A stretch of DNA of 5,728 nt, from assembly GCA_038230275.1 (NCBI GenBank), contig JBBRNO010000245.1, positions 1-5,728 on the forward strand, written 5' to 3'. Position numbers and translations under genes: made by a program. The DNA is from JANXXV01 sp038230275 (GTDB lineage Bacteria > Acidobacteriota > Terriglobia > Bryobacterales > Bryobacteraceae). Below, in pieces: positions 1 to 5,728 of this stretch. Numbering within the stretch: position 1 is the stretch's first letter; each line of letters opens with the position of its first letter. The notes under the pieces are model-generated. The model was given only the letters and a program-made list of their open reading frames with translations, was not told the origin of the DNA and ran no database searches.

Positions 1-240
1 CTTCTCGGTTCCGAGATGAACCCGCATCCCAAGCAGTTCCTGCAGATCTTGTACTAACCCGGCATGATCGAGCAGGCTCCGGCCCGGCTCCCAGGAGACG
101 AGAAGATCGAGGTCGCTCTCCTCTTTGGCTTCCCCTCGCGCGACAGATCCGAACACCCGCAGGCTATGGGCACCGCGCCGCTGGGCCAGGCGGAGGATTT
201 CATCGCGCCGCTCCGCGCGCAGGGTGTCCAGGTTGCCCAT
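1..240 (-). CDS. MNT-type (minimal) nucleotidyltransferase, partial (C-terminus off the left edge)
   Basis: This is a small nucleotidyltransferase of the polymerase-beta fold, of the kind that acts as the antitoxin in HEPN/MNT toxin-antitoxin pairs, where it can transfer AMP to the HEPN toxin. The 80 codons seen contain a helix rich in Arg and Leu (residues 5-22), then FGSVARGEAKEESDLDLL at about 30-47. That segment fits the family signature GSX10DXD exactly: G31-S32, ten residues, D43-L44-D45. A GRSLLD segment follows at 53-58 and a predicted strand RVHLGTE at 73-79. The usual length is about 95-150 residues, so roughly a quarter or more is missing. I chose the ATG at 240-238, which gives a typical short N-terminus and has AAGGGAG just upstream, although the spacing is very short. 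An in-frame ATG at 258-256 would add six residues (MPHKGD) and is also possible. The third acidic residue usually found in the later strand appears to be His75. The HEPN partner would lie outside the window, so the toxin-antitoxin role is inference. Confidence 0.85.
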   Translation of the reverse strand, partial: MGNLDTLRAERRDEILRLAQRRGAHSLRVFGSVARGEAKEESDLDLLVSWEPGRSLLDHAGLVQDLQELLGMRVHLGTEK

Positions 241-329
241 GTCTCCCTTGTGCGGCATTTCCTCACGTTCCGTGGCGCAATTCCGCGGCGGGAGAGGCTT
301 CTTTGGAACGATTTGGAGCGGGAAATCGA

Positions 330-369
330 AACCTTTAGCCAAAAAGTACCAACGTTGTCCCTAAAGGTT
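330..369. promoter_or_regulatory. Perfect 9-bp inverted repeat enclosing an 8-bp palindrome, between divergent genes
   Basis: AACCTTTAG at 330-338 is the exact reverse complement of CTAAAGGTT at 361-369, with a 22-base gap. Within the gap, CAACGTTG at 350-357 is itself a perfect palindrome. A further 8-bp palindrome, ACCTAGGT, lies at 389-396. All of this sits between the nucleotidyltransferase start on the minus strand and the signal-peptide protein start on the plus strand. An operator for a dimeric regulator or an RNA hairpin in a leader would both fit, and the sequence alone does not decide between them. I found no convincing -35/-10 pair for either gene in this region. Confidence 0.4.
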
Positions 370-428
370 GGGGTGTAGCCTGTCGATTACCTAGGTTGAA
401 CCATGAACGCCCTACTGGAATCATACGC

Positions 429-2855
429 ATGAATCGTCTGTCATCGCTCTTAGCACTTGCAGCGGTTAGCGCCGCTTCGTTGTACGCCCAAGATGTGGTG
501 AGTAGTGTCTCAGTATCCACCTTTCCCTCTGGTGCGATGTTCACTGTCGATGGCACGCAGTATACCTCAGCCGCATTCTTTACGTGGGCAAAGGGGAGCA
601 AGCACACCCTCACTTTCGTTGCGAATTCCGGGCCCGCTTTGCAGGTCAATGAACCACAGGGTACTCAGTATTCCTTCGGCGGCTGGAGAGATTCAAAAAG
701 CCAGCTTGTATCCACCAGCGATATTGTGCAGGTGGTGACTGCCGACCCCACGATTACGTCCTACGTGGCCTCGGTGGCGGTGTTGTACCGCGTCCAACTG
801 AAATTGCAGGATCCGCTGGGCTCTTCTGGATTACCACCCACGTGCGGTTCTCCCGGCAGCCAGGCCGGAAGCACGTCCAGAGCCGGTGTGGTGTACCTGG
901 CCGGAACCTGTTACTGGACCGATGCCACCGTCTATCTGCCCGCCGGGCTTGTCAGCCTAAACGCGTTTCCATACCCCGGGTATGTGTTTGACGGCTGGAC
1001 AAGCAACATCGGCGCTCTGGATTCCTCACTACGGCCGTTTGAGCTGAAAGCCGCCATCACTTTGGCCGCGCGTTTCTCGCCCGCCAAGCGCGTACGATTC
1101 TTCACTGTGCCCGCCAATTTCTCAGTATTGATTGACAGAACGGTCACCCCAACTACGTCTTCCGTTCCTTGCGCCACCGGCGCGCTGCAACCGCCCTTCA
1201 TCACCGGAGGCCCGTTCTCAGGCCAGTCTCCTTTATGCCTGGGGGAATTCGATTTCGCAGCCGACTCACAGCACATTCTCAGTGCCACTTCGCCGCAGAG
1301 CGATGAGACCGGAAAGTTATACGTTTTCGATTCGTGGAGCATCGGCGGAGGGCAGAATACAATCTACACGGCAAAGACCACCAATATTCCCGAAACAATT
1401 ATCGCGAAGTTCGTTCCTGGCGCCCGGGTCAGCTTTCTGACCACACCCACGGTCTTAAAGTTGAAAGTGGATGGCCGCGATAACTGGCCGTCCCTCAACT
1501 TTGTCTGGGCAATCGGCTCCAAGTATACGGTCTCAGCGCCGGCGGAACAGTTCGATGCGGCTGGCCGAAAGTATGTTTTCAAAGGATGGTCGAACGGCGG
1601 CGCAGCGACGCAGGATGTAGTCGTCGATGCCAGTTTCGCCACCAACGGCGGACTTCGCCTGGTCGCCAACTATGAACTGCTCAACCGCACGGTGATCGGC
1701 AGCACCGTTCAAGGCCTGAAGGTCAAAGTGGACGGCGTCGAATGCATCACGCCATGCCTGGTGGATCGTGCCGCGGGTGCCACGGCAAACGTATCGGCCC
1801 CGGCAACCATTCCCCTGTCGGATGTCAGCCGGTATGAATTTACCGTGTGGCAGGACGGCGGAGGCGCGGACCGTACGGTCAGTTTCACCAAGGATTACCA
1901 GACGGTGAACGCAAACTATCGCATCGCGAATAAGTTGACGGCGGTTTCCGATCCCGACGGTGGCGCGGATTTCCGCTTCGATCCACCATCGGTGGACGGC
2001 TTTTATCCCGCCGACGTCAATGTGATGGTCACCGCGGCGGTAAAGCCTGGCTATAAGTTCCGCCGTTGGGAAGGCGACCTGGAAGGTACATTCCGTAGCG
2101 CTTCGGTTCTCTTGTCCGTTCCGCGAATCGTCCGTGCCATGCTGGACCGCGTTCCCTTTATCGCTCCGGCCGGTGTGAAAAATTCCGCCGGAGACACTCC
2201 GGTTCAGGGTGTAGCGGCCGGTTCCATCATCTCGATTTACGGCGCGAACCTGGCCACGCGATATGAGGTTGGCCCGGCCAATCCGCTGGCGCAGAGCATT
2301 GCCGGCGTGGTGTTGCTGCTAGGCGATCGCATTCTTCCCATCGTCTACGTTTCGCCGGAACAGATCAATGCCCAGTTGCCCGACGATCTGGTGGAGGGCG
2401 ACTACAGTCTGAGGGTAAAGAACGAAGGTTTCCCGGATGTGAGCGCGGCATTCACCGTGGTGCGAAACGCGCCCGGACTTTTCTCCAACGCCATCAACCA
2501 AAAACAGTACGCCCTCGCTTTGCACGAAGACGGAACGGCAGTCACGCTGGATAGTCCGGCGCGGCGCAATGAAGTGGTCACGCTGCTGGGAACCGGCTTC
2601 GGCCCTTATACCCGAAGGGTGCCGGAAGGCTTTGCCGTCCAGGACACGCCGATTGCACCGCTCGTGGATACTGCTGAAATTGTGGCCGGCGGTTTGCGGC
2701 TGCAACCCACCTTCAGCGGGGCGGCCCCTGGATTTGTAGGAGTTGCCGCAACGAAGCTCCGCATTTCGGCGAACCTGCCTGCAGCCTCCAGCGTGGAGCT
2801 TCGCATTGTTGTAAACGGCCAGGACAGCAACACCGTTCTGTTACCCATTGAATAA
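429..2855 (+). CDS. Secreted modular protein with C-terminal TIGR03437 (Solibacter-type) domain
   Basis: This is an exported protein of 808 residues with no assigned function. A clean Sec signal peptide begins MNRLSSLLALAAVSAASLYA, and cleavage is likely after A20 (LYA|QD). I therefore start at the ATG at 429. The longer frame from TTG 396 would put eleven mostly polar residues before the signal peptide. The ribosome binding site is weak (TGGA at 416-419). Residues about 21-575 form a chain of beta-rich modules, each carrying Tyr-x-Phe-x-x-Trp, with the Trp at 86, 190, 303, 387, 474 and 547. Several modules also carry V-D-G and a following G-S-K-(H/Y)-T segment. They resemble the PEGA or InlB B-repeat style of bacterial surface repeat, but I cannot assign a family. 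The mature protein has only six cysteines: 139/161, 248/270 and 439/443. Residues about 575-808 match the TIGR03437 domain, with GSIISIYGANLA, SPEQINAQLP (642-651), TLLGTGFGPY (718-727) and a final VLLPIE. There are no catalytic motifs, LPXTG or transmembrane segments beyond the signal. A structural, binding or surface role is inference. Confidence 0.9.
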   Translation: MNRLSSLLALAAVSAASLYAQDVVSSVSVSTFPSGAMFTVDGTQYTSAAFFTWAKGSKHTLTFVANSGPALQVNEPQGTQYSFGGWRDSKSQLVSTSDIVQVVTADPTITSYVASVAVLYRVQLKLQDPLGSSGLPPTCGSPGSQAGSTSRAGVVYLAGTCYWTDATVYLPAGLVSLNAFPYPGYVFDGWTSNIGALDSSLRPFELKAAITLAARFSPAKRVRFFTVPANFSVLIDRTVTPTTSSVPCATGALQPPFITGGPFSGQSPLCLGEFDFAADSQHILSATSPQSDETGKLYVFDSWSIGGGQNTIYTAKTTNIPETIIAKFVPGARVSFLTTPTVLKLKVDGRDNWPSLNFVWAIGSKYTVSAPAEQFDAAGRKYVFKGWSNGGAATQDVVVDASFATNGGLRLVANYELLNRTVIGSTVQGLKVKVDGVECITPCLVDRAAGATANVSAPATIPLSDVSRYEFTVWQDGGGADRTVSFTKDYQTVNANYRIANKLTAVSDPDGGADFRFDPPSVDGFYPADVNVMVTAAVKPGYKFRRWEGDLEGTFRSASVLLSVPRIVRAMLDRVPFIAPAGVKNSAGDTPVQGVAAGSIISIYGANLATRYEVGPANPLAQSIAGVVLLLGDRILPIVYVSPEQINAQLPDDLVEGDYSLRVKNEGFPDVSAAFTVVRNAPGLFSNAINQKQYALALHEDGTAVTLDSPARRNEVVTLLGTGFGPYTRRVPEGFAVQDTPIAPLVDTAEIVAGGLRLQPTFSGAAPGFVGVAATKLRISANLPAASSVELRIVVNGQDSNTVLLPIE

Positions 2856-2875
2856 GGCGTTTGAATAAGGCGTTT
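2848..2875. repeat. 13-bp tandem duplication across a stop codon
   Basis: GAATAAGGCGTTT occurs twice without a gap, at 2850-2862 and 2863-2875. The 13-base period extends two bases to the left (TT at 2848-2849). The first copy contains the TAA stop (2853-2855) of the TIGR03437 gene. The second copy places its TAA one frame over. This looks like a recent slippage duplication. It leaves the protein end unchanged, because translation stops in the first copy. Confidence 0.85.
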
Positions 2876-2898
2876 CACAGCACGAAACCTCGCGAAAT

Positions 2899-2931
2899 CG
2901 GGAACCGGATGGATCTCCAATCCGGTTCCCG
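2899..2931 (+). terminator. Perfect 12-bp GC-rich hairpin downstream of the TIGR03437 gene (terminator-like, no T-tract)
   Basis: CGGGAACCGGAT at 2899-2910 pairs without mismatch with ATCCGGTTCCCG at 2920-2931 around a 9-base loop. It starts 44 bases after the stop codon and lies before the next gene, which is where a transcription terminator is expected. The downstream side is C-rich (GCACCCCCC), not T-rich. It is therefore not a classic intrinsic terminator. It could be a U-tract-independent terminator or a 3' end-stabilising hairpin that blocks exonucleases. Confidence 0.6.
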
Positions 2932-2949
2932 GCACCCCCCCGGCACCCC
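2928..2949. repeat. 11-bp tandem duplication (C-rich) overlapping the hairpin foot
   Basis: CCCGGCACCCC is present twice back to back, at 2928-2938 and 2939-2949, creating a run of seven C at 2935-2941. The first copy shares its first four bases with the right arm of the hairpin. Like the 13-bp repeat upstream, it looks like a slippage product. It also explains why the hairpin is followed by C and not by T. Confidence 0.8.
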
Positions 2950-2964
2950 TCCGGAAACCACCGA

Positions 2965-2994
2965 TTACCGTCTTCCGCTCGTATCAGCTAAAAT
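2965..2994 (+). promoter_or_regulatory. Candidate sigma-70-type promoter for bamA
   Basis: TAAAAT at 2989-2994, inside GCTAAAATAG, is a good -10 box (five of six bases match TATAAT). It sits in a local AT-rich patch after a GC-rich stretch. TTACCG at 2965-2970 is a weak -35 (three of six) with an 18-base spacer. Transcription would start near 3001 and give a leader of about 95 bases before the bamA ATG. The placement after the hairpin supports a separate bamA transcript. The call rests mainly on the -10 element. Confidence 0.4.
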
Positions 2995-3072
2995 AGATTC
3001 TTAATCTCAAACAGAACTTGAGTCGGATGAAACCTGCCCGGTCCGATGAACGTCTGGAGAAACACGCAGAGT

Positions 3073-3080
3073 GGAAAGGA
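3073..3080 (+). promoter_or_regulatory. Ribosome binding site of bamA (GGAAAGGA)
   Basis: GGAAAGGA ends 14 bases before the first ATG (3095) and 17 before the second (3098). This is longer than the usual 5-10 bases, but no better purine stretch lies nearer. An in-frame TAG at 3083-3085 rules out any ATG, GTG or TTG start further upstream. The start must therefore be one of the two adjacent ATGs, and 3095 is preferred. Confidence 0.5.
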
Positions 3081-3094
3081 ACTAGTTCTTCATC

Positions 3095-5728
3095 ATGATG
3101 TTTTCCAGGCTCAAATGCCTGACTACCGTCGCAGTGTGCGCTCTGTGCCTCCTAACTACCATTGGTCTCGCTCCAATGGCGGCGCAGCAAGCCCCGGCTC
3201 CGAAGCCTCCAGCTACCCAGACGCAACAACCTCCCGCATCCACCCCGGCACCCGCCAACAAAGCTAACCCCTTTGAATCCGTGCCGACGGGCAAGGCTCC
3301 GGATGCGCCGCCACCCGCGGCAGGTCCCCCGCCGCAGGCTAAGCCAGGCCAAGTGCAACTCGAGACCCCGAAGGCCGCCGCCGAAGCAGGAAAGCCGCTC
3401 CCTGGCACTACCGACAATGTGATCGATTCGATCGAATTTCGCGGCTCCAGGCGCGTACCTCAGGAAACTCTGCGAGCTCTCACCTTCACCAAGAAAGGCG
3501 ATAAGTTCGACGAGGATGCGCTGCACCGGGATTTCATGGCGCTTTGGAATACGGGCCGCTTCGACGATATCAAGCTTGAGAAGGAACCGGGCCCGGCGGG
3601 GTGGATTATCCGCTATCTCGTCACCGAACGGCGCGTCGTCCGCTCCATCAAATATGACGGCGCCAAGTCTGTTACCGTGTCGGAAATTCTCGACCGTTTC
3701 AAGGAGCGCAAGGTCGGTCTGACCGTGGAATCGCAGTACGATCCGAATAAGGTCCAGCGCGCCGCCAACGTGTTGAAGGAATATCTGTCCGAACGCGGGC
3801 GCCAGTTCGCCACCGTCGAGCCGGATTTGAAGCAGATCCCTCCCTCCTCGCTGGAAGTGGTTTTCAAGGTGAATGAAGGACCCAAGGTCAAGGTTGGCAA
3901 CATCACGGTGGAGGGCAACACGGTCTTCACCGACAAAGACGTTCGCAAGGCCATGAAGAACCTGCGGCCTATCGGCATTCCATACTCGATCTTTCTGGAA
4001 GAATTGTTCGCCAAGAGCTTCGATTCCACCAAGCTGGAACAGGATAAGGACATGGTCAGGAATTTCTACCAGGAGCATGGTTACTTTACCGCTCGCGTGG
4101 TGGATTCCAAGATAGAAATCGTGGATGTGGGCGGGAAGGGAATGACCATTCCCTTGATTAAGCCGAACAAGCCGGGCAAGCGGGCCAATATCGCCATCAG
4201 CCTGGAAGAGGGCCGCCAGTATCATCTCAACAAGATCAACTTCGTCGGCGTAAAGCTGTTCCGCACTCCAGAAACCTTGATGCGCCCGCTGTTTCAGATG
4301 CAGGAAGGCGACATCTTCTCCACCGCGAAATTGCGCAAGGGCATGGAAAACATGCGGAAGCTCTACGGTGAATTCGGATACATCGATTTTGTACCCGAGC
4401 CGAGCCCCGAAGTGGTTCCCAATTCCGACAAGATCGATTTGAGTTTCAACGTGGATGAGGGCAAGCAGTTCTTTGTGCGCCGCATCGATTTTTCGGGCAA
4501 CACCACGACGCGCGATAAGGTAATCCGCCGCGAGTTGCTGATTGATGAAGGCGACATGTACAACACCCGCCTTTGGGAAATCAGCGTATTGCGCCTGAAC
4601 CAGCTTGGCTATTTCGAAGCACTGAAAGCAGAAGACGCGGCGACGATCAGCCGCGATCCGAAGACAAACACGGTAGATCTGACGCTGAAAGTGAAGGAGC
4701 GTGGTAAGAACTCCATTCAGTTGAACGGCGGCGTTTCCGGCATCGCCGGCAGCTTTATCGGGTTCCAGTATTCCACCAATAACTTTCTCGGTTTGGGCGA
4801 AACGCTCAGCTTGGATGCGCAGCTGGGTGACCGGCTTCGCAACGTCACCTTCGGCTTCACCGAACCCTATCTGTTCGATAAGCCGATGCAGAGCGGCTTC
4901 ACCGTATACACCAACCGTTTCAATTACGACCAGGGCCGAGAAGTATCGCTCACCTCCGGCAGAAACCTGATCCCGCTCTTCAACTCCCTGGGCAAGGATA
5001 ATTTGCTCAACTACGTGTCGAACGGCTACGGTTTTACCACCTACGTCAGTTATCCGATGAAGAAACTGAGCTTCGCGCGGCTTGGGATGACGTACGGTTA
5101 TGACAGGTCGAACATCACCACGTTGACCGAGGCGTCGAAGCAGTATTTCGAATTTATTAACTTCCAGGGCATCGGCGGTCCGAACTCACTGAGCGGAATT
5201 AAGACCAGCAAAGTGGTTCCGTCCTTCAGCTACAACACCGTCAACCATCCCATTACCCCGACGGCTGGAAAATCCATCTTCATTTCCACCACATTTGCCG
5301 GCAGCGTCCTCGGCGGCAACGTGAACATGATTGAGCCGACCATCGACATGAAGTATTTCCGCAAGGGATTCAAGACGGGACATGTCATCGGAATGCACGG
5401 ACTCGGCCGGTTCCTCACCGGTTATGGCGGCAAGGTGGCTCCGCCGTTCAACCGCTTCTACATGGGCGGCGAGAACGACATTCGTGGATTTGAAATCTGG
5501 GGAATCAGTCCGATTGCCTACATTCCCAGCTCGGCGACGGTCAATGTTCTAAACAACGACGGTACGCCACGCACGCAGAAGATCATAGTGGATGGTGCGG
5601 TGACTACGACCGCGGTCACGCAGAAGATTCCGATCTATCAATTGACGTTTCCCGGCGGCGATACGCAGGGCGTAGGCAACTTGGAGTACCGGATTCCTAT
5701 TTTTGGACCGGTGATTCTGGCTGCGTTC
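3095..5728 (+). CDS. bamA: Outer membrane protein assembly factor BamA (Omp85 family), partial at the right edge
   Basis: BamA folds and inserts beta-barrel proteins into the outer membrane and is essential in Gram-negative bacteria. The first 878 codons are present without a stop. Residues 1 to about 30 are a Sec signal peptide (hydrophobic core 12-26, cleavage near MAA|QQ). Residues 31 to about 105 form a Pro/Ala/Gln-rich linker. Five POTRA domains follow: about 109-178, 179-262, 263-373 (enlarged), 374-456 and 457-536. They show recurrent features such as VDEG/VNEG ends, VGNITVEGNTVFTDKDV and VRRIDFSGNTTTRDKVI. The Omp85 barrel begins near 538 (NSIQLNGGVSG) and includes STNNFLGLGE and FTEPYLFD. 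The conserved loop-6 motif appears as IRGF at 796-799, with the key Arg797. In E. coli BamA (810 residues) this Arg is about 150 residues from the C-terminus, so about 70 residues, including the last strands and the terminal aromatic signal, are probably missing. An in-frame TAG at 3083 limits the start to 3095 or 3098. The gene follows a hairpin and a candidate promoter. Downstream partners such as skp or lpx genes cannot be seen. Confidence 0.96.
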   Translation, partial: MMFSRLKCLTTVAVCALCLLTTIGLAPMAAQQAPAPKPPATQTQQPPASTPAPANKANPFESVPTGKAPDAPPPAAGPPPQAKPGQVQLETPKAAAEAGKPLPGTTDNVIDSIEFRGSRRVPQETLRALTFTKKGDKFDEDALHRDFMALWNTGRFDDIKLEKEPGPAGWIIRYLVTERRVVRSIKYDGAKSVTVSEILDRFKERKVGLTVESQYDPNKVQRAANVLKEYLSERGRQFATVEPDLKQIPPSSLEVVFKVNEGPKVKVGNITVEGNTVFTDKDVRKAMKNLRPIGIPYSIFLEELFAKSFDSTKLEQDKDMVRNFYQEHGYFTARVVDSKIEIVDVGGKGMTIPLIKPNKPGKRANIAISLEEGRQYHLNKINFVGVKLFRTPETLMRPLFQMQEGDIFSTAKLRKGMENMRKLYGEFGYIDFVPEPSPEVVPNSDKIDLSFNVDEGKQFFVRRIDFSGNTTTRDKVIRRELLIDEGDMYNTRLWEISVLRLNQLGYFEALKAEDAATISRDPKTNTVDLTLKVKERGKNSIQLNGGVSGIAGSFIGFQYSTNNFLGLGETLSLDAQLGDRLRNVTFGFTEPYLFDKPMQSGFTVYTNRFNYDQGREVSLTSGRNLIPLFNSLGKDNLLNYVSNGYGFTTYVSYPMKKLSFARLGMTYGYDRSNITTLTEASKQYFEFINFQGIGGPNSLSGIKTSKVVPSFSYNTVNHPITPTAGKSIFISTTFAGSVLGGNVNMIEPTIDMKYFRKGFKTGHVIGMHGLGRFLTGYGGKVAPPFNRFYMGGENDIRGFEIWGISPIAYIPSSATVNVLNNDGTPRTQKIIVDGAVTTTAVTQKIPIYQLTFPGGDTQGVGNLEYRIPIFGPVILAAF

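Noticed and set aside
64..378. Plus-strand open frame of 104 codons at the left end
   Set aside because: It is antisense to the nucleotidyltransferase, whose GSX10DXD signature is on the minus strand. The plus-strand translation has no family resemblance.
355..381. Possible promoter for the TIGR03437 gene (TTGTCC / TAGCCT)
   Set aside because: The -10 matches only three of six bases and the spacer is 15 bases, too weak to report as a feature.
932..1342. Minus-strand open frames inside the TIGR03437 gene (also 335-649, 1364-1669, 2319-2705, 2606-2935)
   Set aside because: All are short shadows of the 808-codon plus-strand gene without recognisable motifs or ribosome binding sites that would argue for expression.
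2995..3007. Small inverted repeat AGATT/AATCT just after the bamA -10 box
   Set aside because: Only five base pairs with a 3-base loop in an AT-rich patch, which is expected by chance.
3046..3267. Plus-strand open frame of 73 codons overlapping the bamA start
   Set aside because: It runs in a different frame through the bamA leader and signal-peptide region, has no plausible domain and loses to the clear BamA reading.
3152..4225. Long minus-strand open frame (357 codons) antisense to bamA
   Set aside because: It lies wholly over the POTRA-coding part of bamA, which has clear homology and export features. The antisense translation shows no recognisable domain and is explained by the codon composition of bamA.
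5495..5690. Long segment after the BamA IRGF motif, considered as a loop-6 insertion
   Set aside because: E. coli BamA also has a long stretch of roughly this size between its VRGF motif and the next barrel strand, so the length is ordinary.
1..5728. CRISPR arrays, tRNA or rRNA genes, insertion sequences and attachment sites
   Set aside because: I looked for regularly spaced repeats, cloverleaf-like sequence, transposase-like reading frames and terminal inverted repeats and saw none.

Overview
The window most likely comes from an acidobacterium of the Solibacter/Bryobacter group (Bryobacterales). The main evidence is the central gene. It ends in a roughly 230-residue C-terminal domain that matches what I know of TIGR03437, a domain greatly expanded in Solibacter-type genomes. 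The BamA on the right also has features I associate with acidobacterial BamA: a long Pro/Ala/Gln-rich N-terminal extension and an enlarged third POTRA. Composition is moderately GC-rich throughout. This placement rests on recognition of families, not on a database search.

Layout. (1) Bases 1-240, minus strand: the N-terminal 80 codons of a small MNT-type (minimal) nucleotidyltransferase, cut by the left edge. (2) Bases 241-428: a divergent intergenic region holding nested inverted repeats. (3) Bases 429-2855, plus strand: a secreted 808-residue protein with a signal peptide, six copies of a Tyr-x-Phe-x-x-Trp beta-type module, six cysteines in three pairs, and the TIGR03437 domain. (4) Bases 2856-3094: an intergenic region with two short tandem duplications, a perfect 12-bp hairpin, a candidate promoter and a ribosome binding site. 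(5) From 3095 to the right edge, plus strand: bamA, the outer-membrane beta-barrel assembly factor, with signal peptide, Pro-rich linker, five POTRA domains and most of the barrel. It is still open after 878 codons.

The three genes do not form an evident pathway. The hairpin and the separate candidate promoter suggest that bamA is transcribed independently of the TIGR03437 gene. The nucleotidyltransferase is divergent and is probably half of a HEPN/MNT toxin-antitoxin pair whose partner, if present, lies beyond the left edge. The TIGR03437 protein is exported, but nothing here shows that it is a BamA client.

I see no complete undescribed system. The items most worth a second look are the modular, cysteine-paired secreted protein of unknown function, the nested palindromes between the divergent genes, and an acidic-to-His change at the expected third catalytic position of the nucleotidyltransferase.
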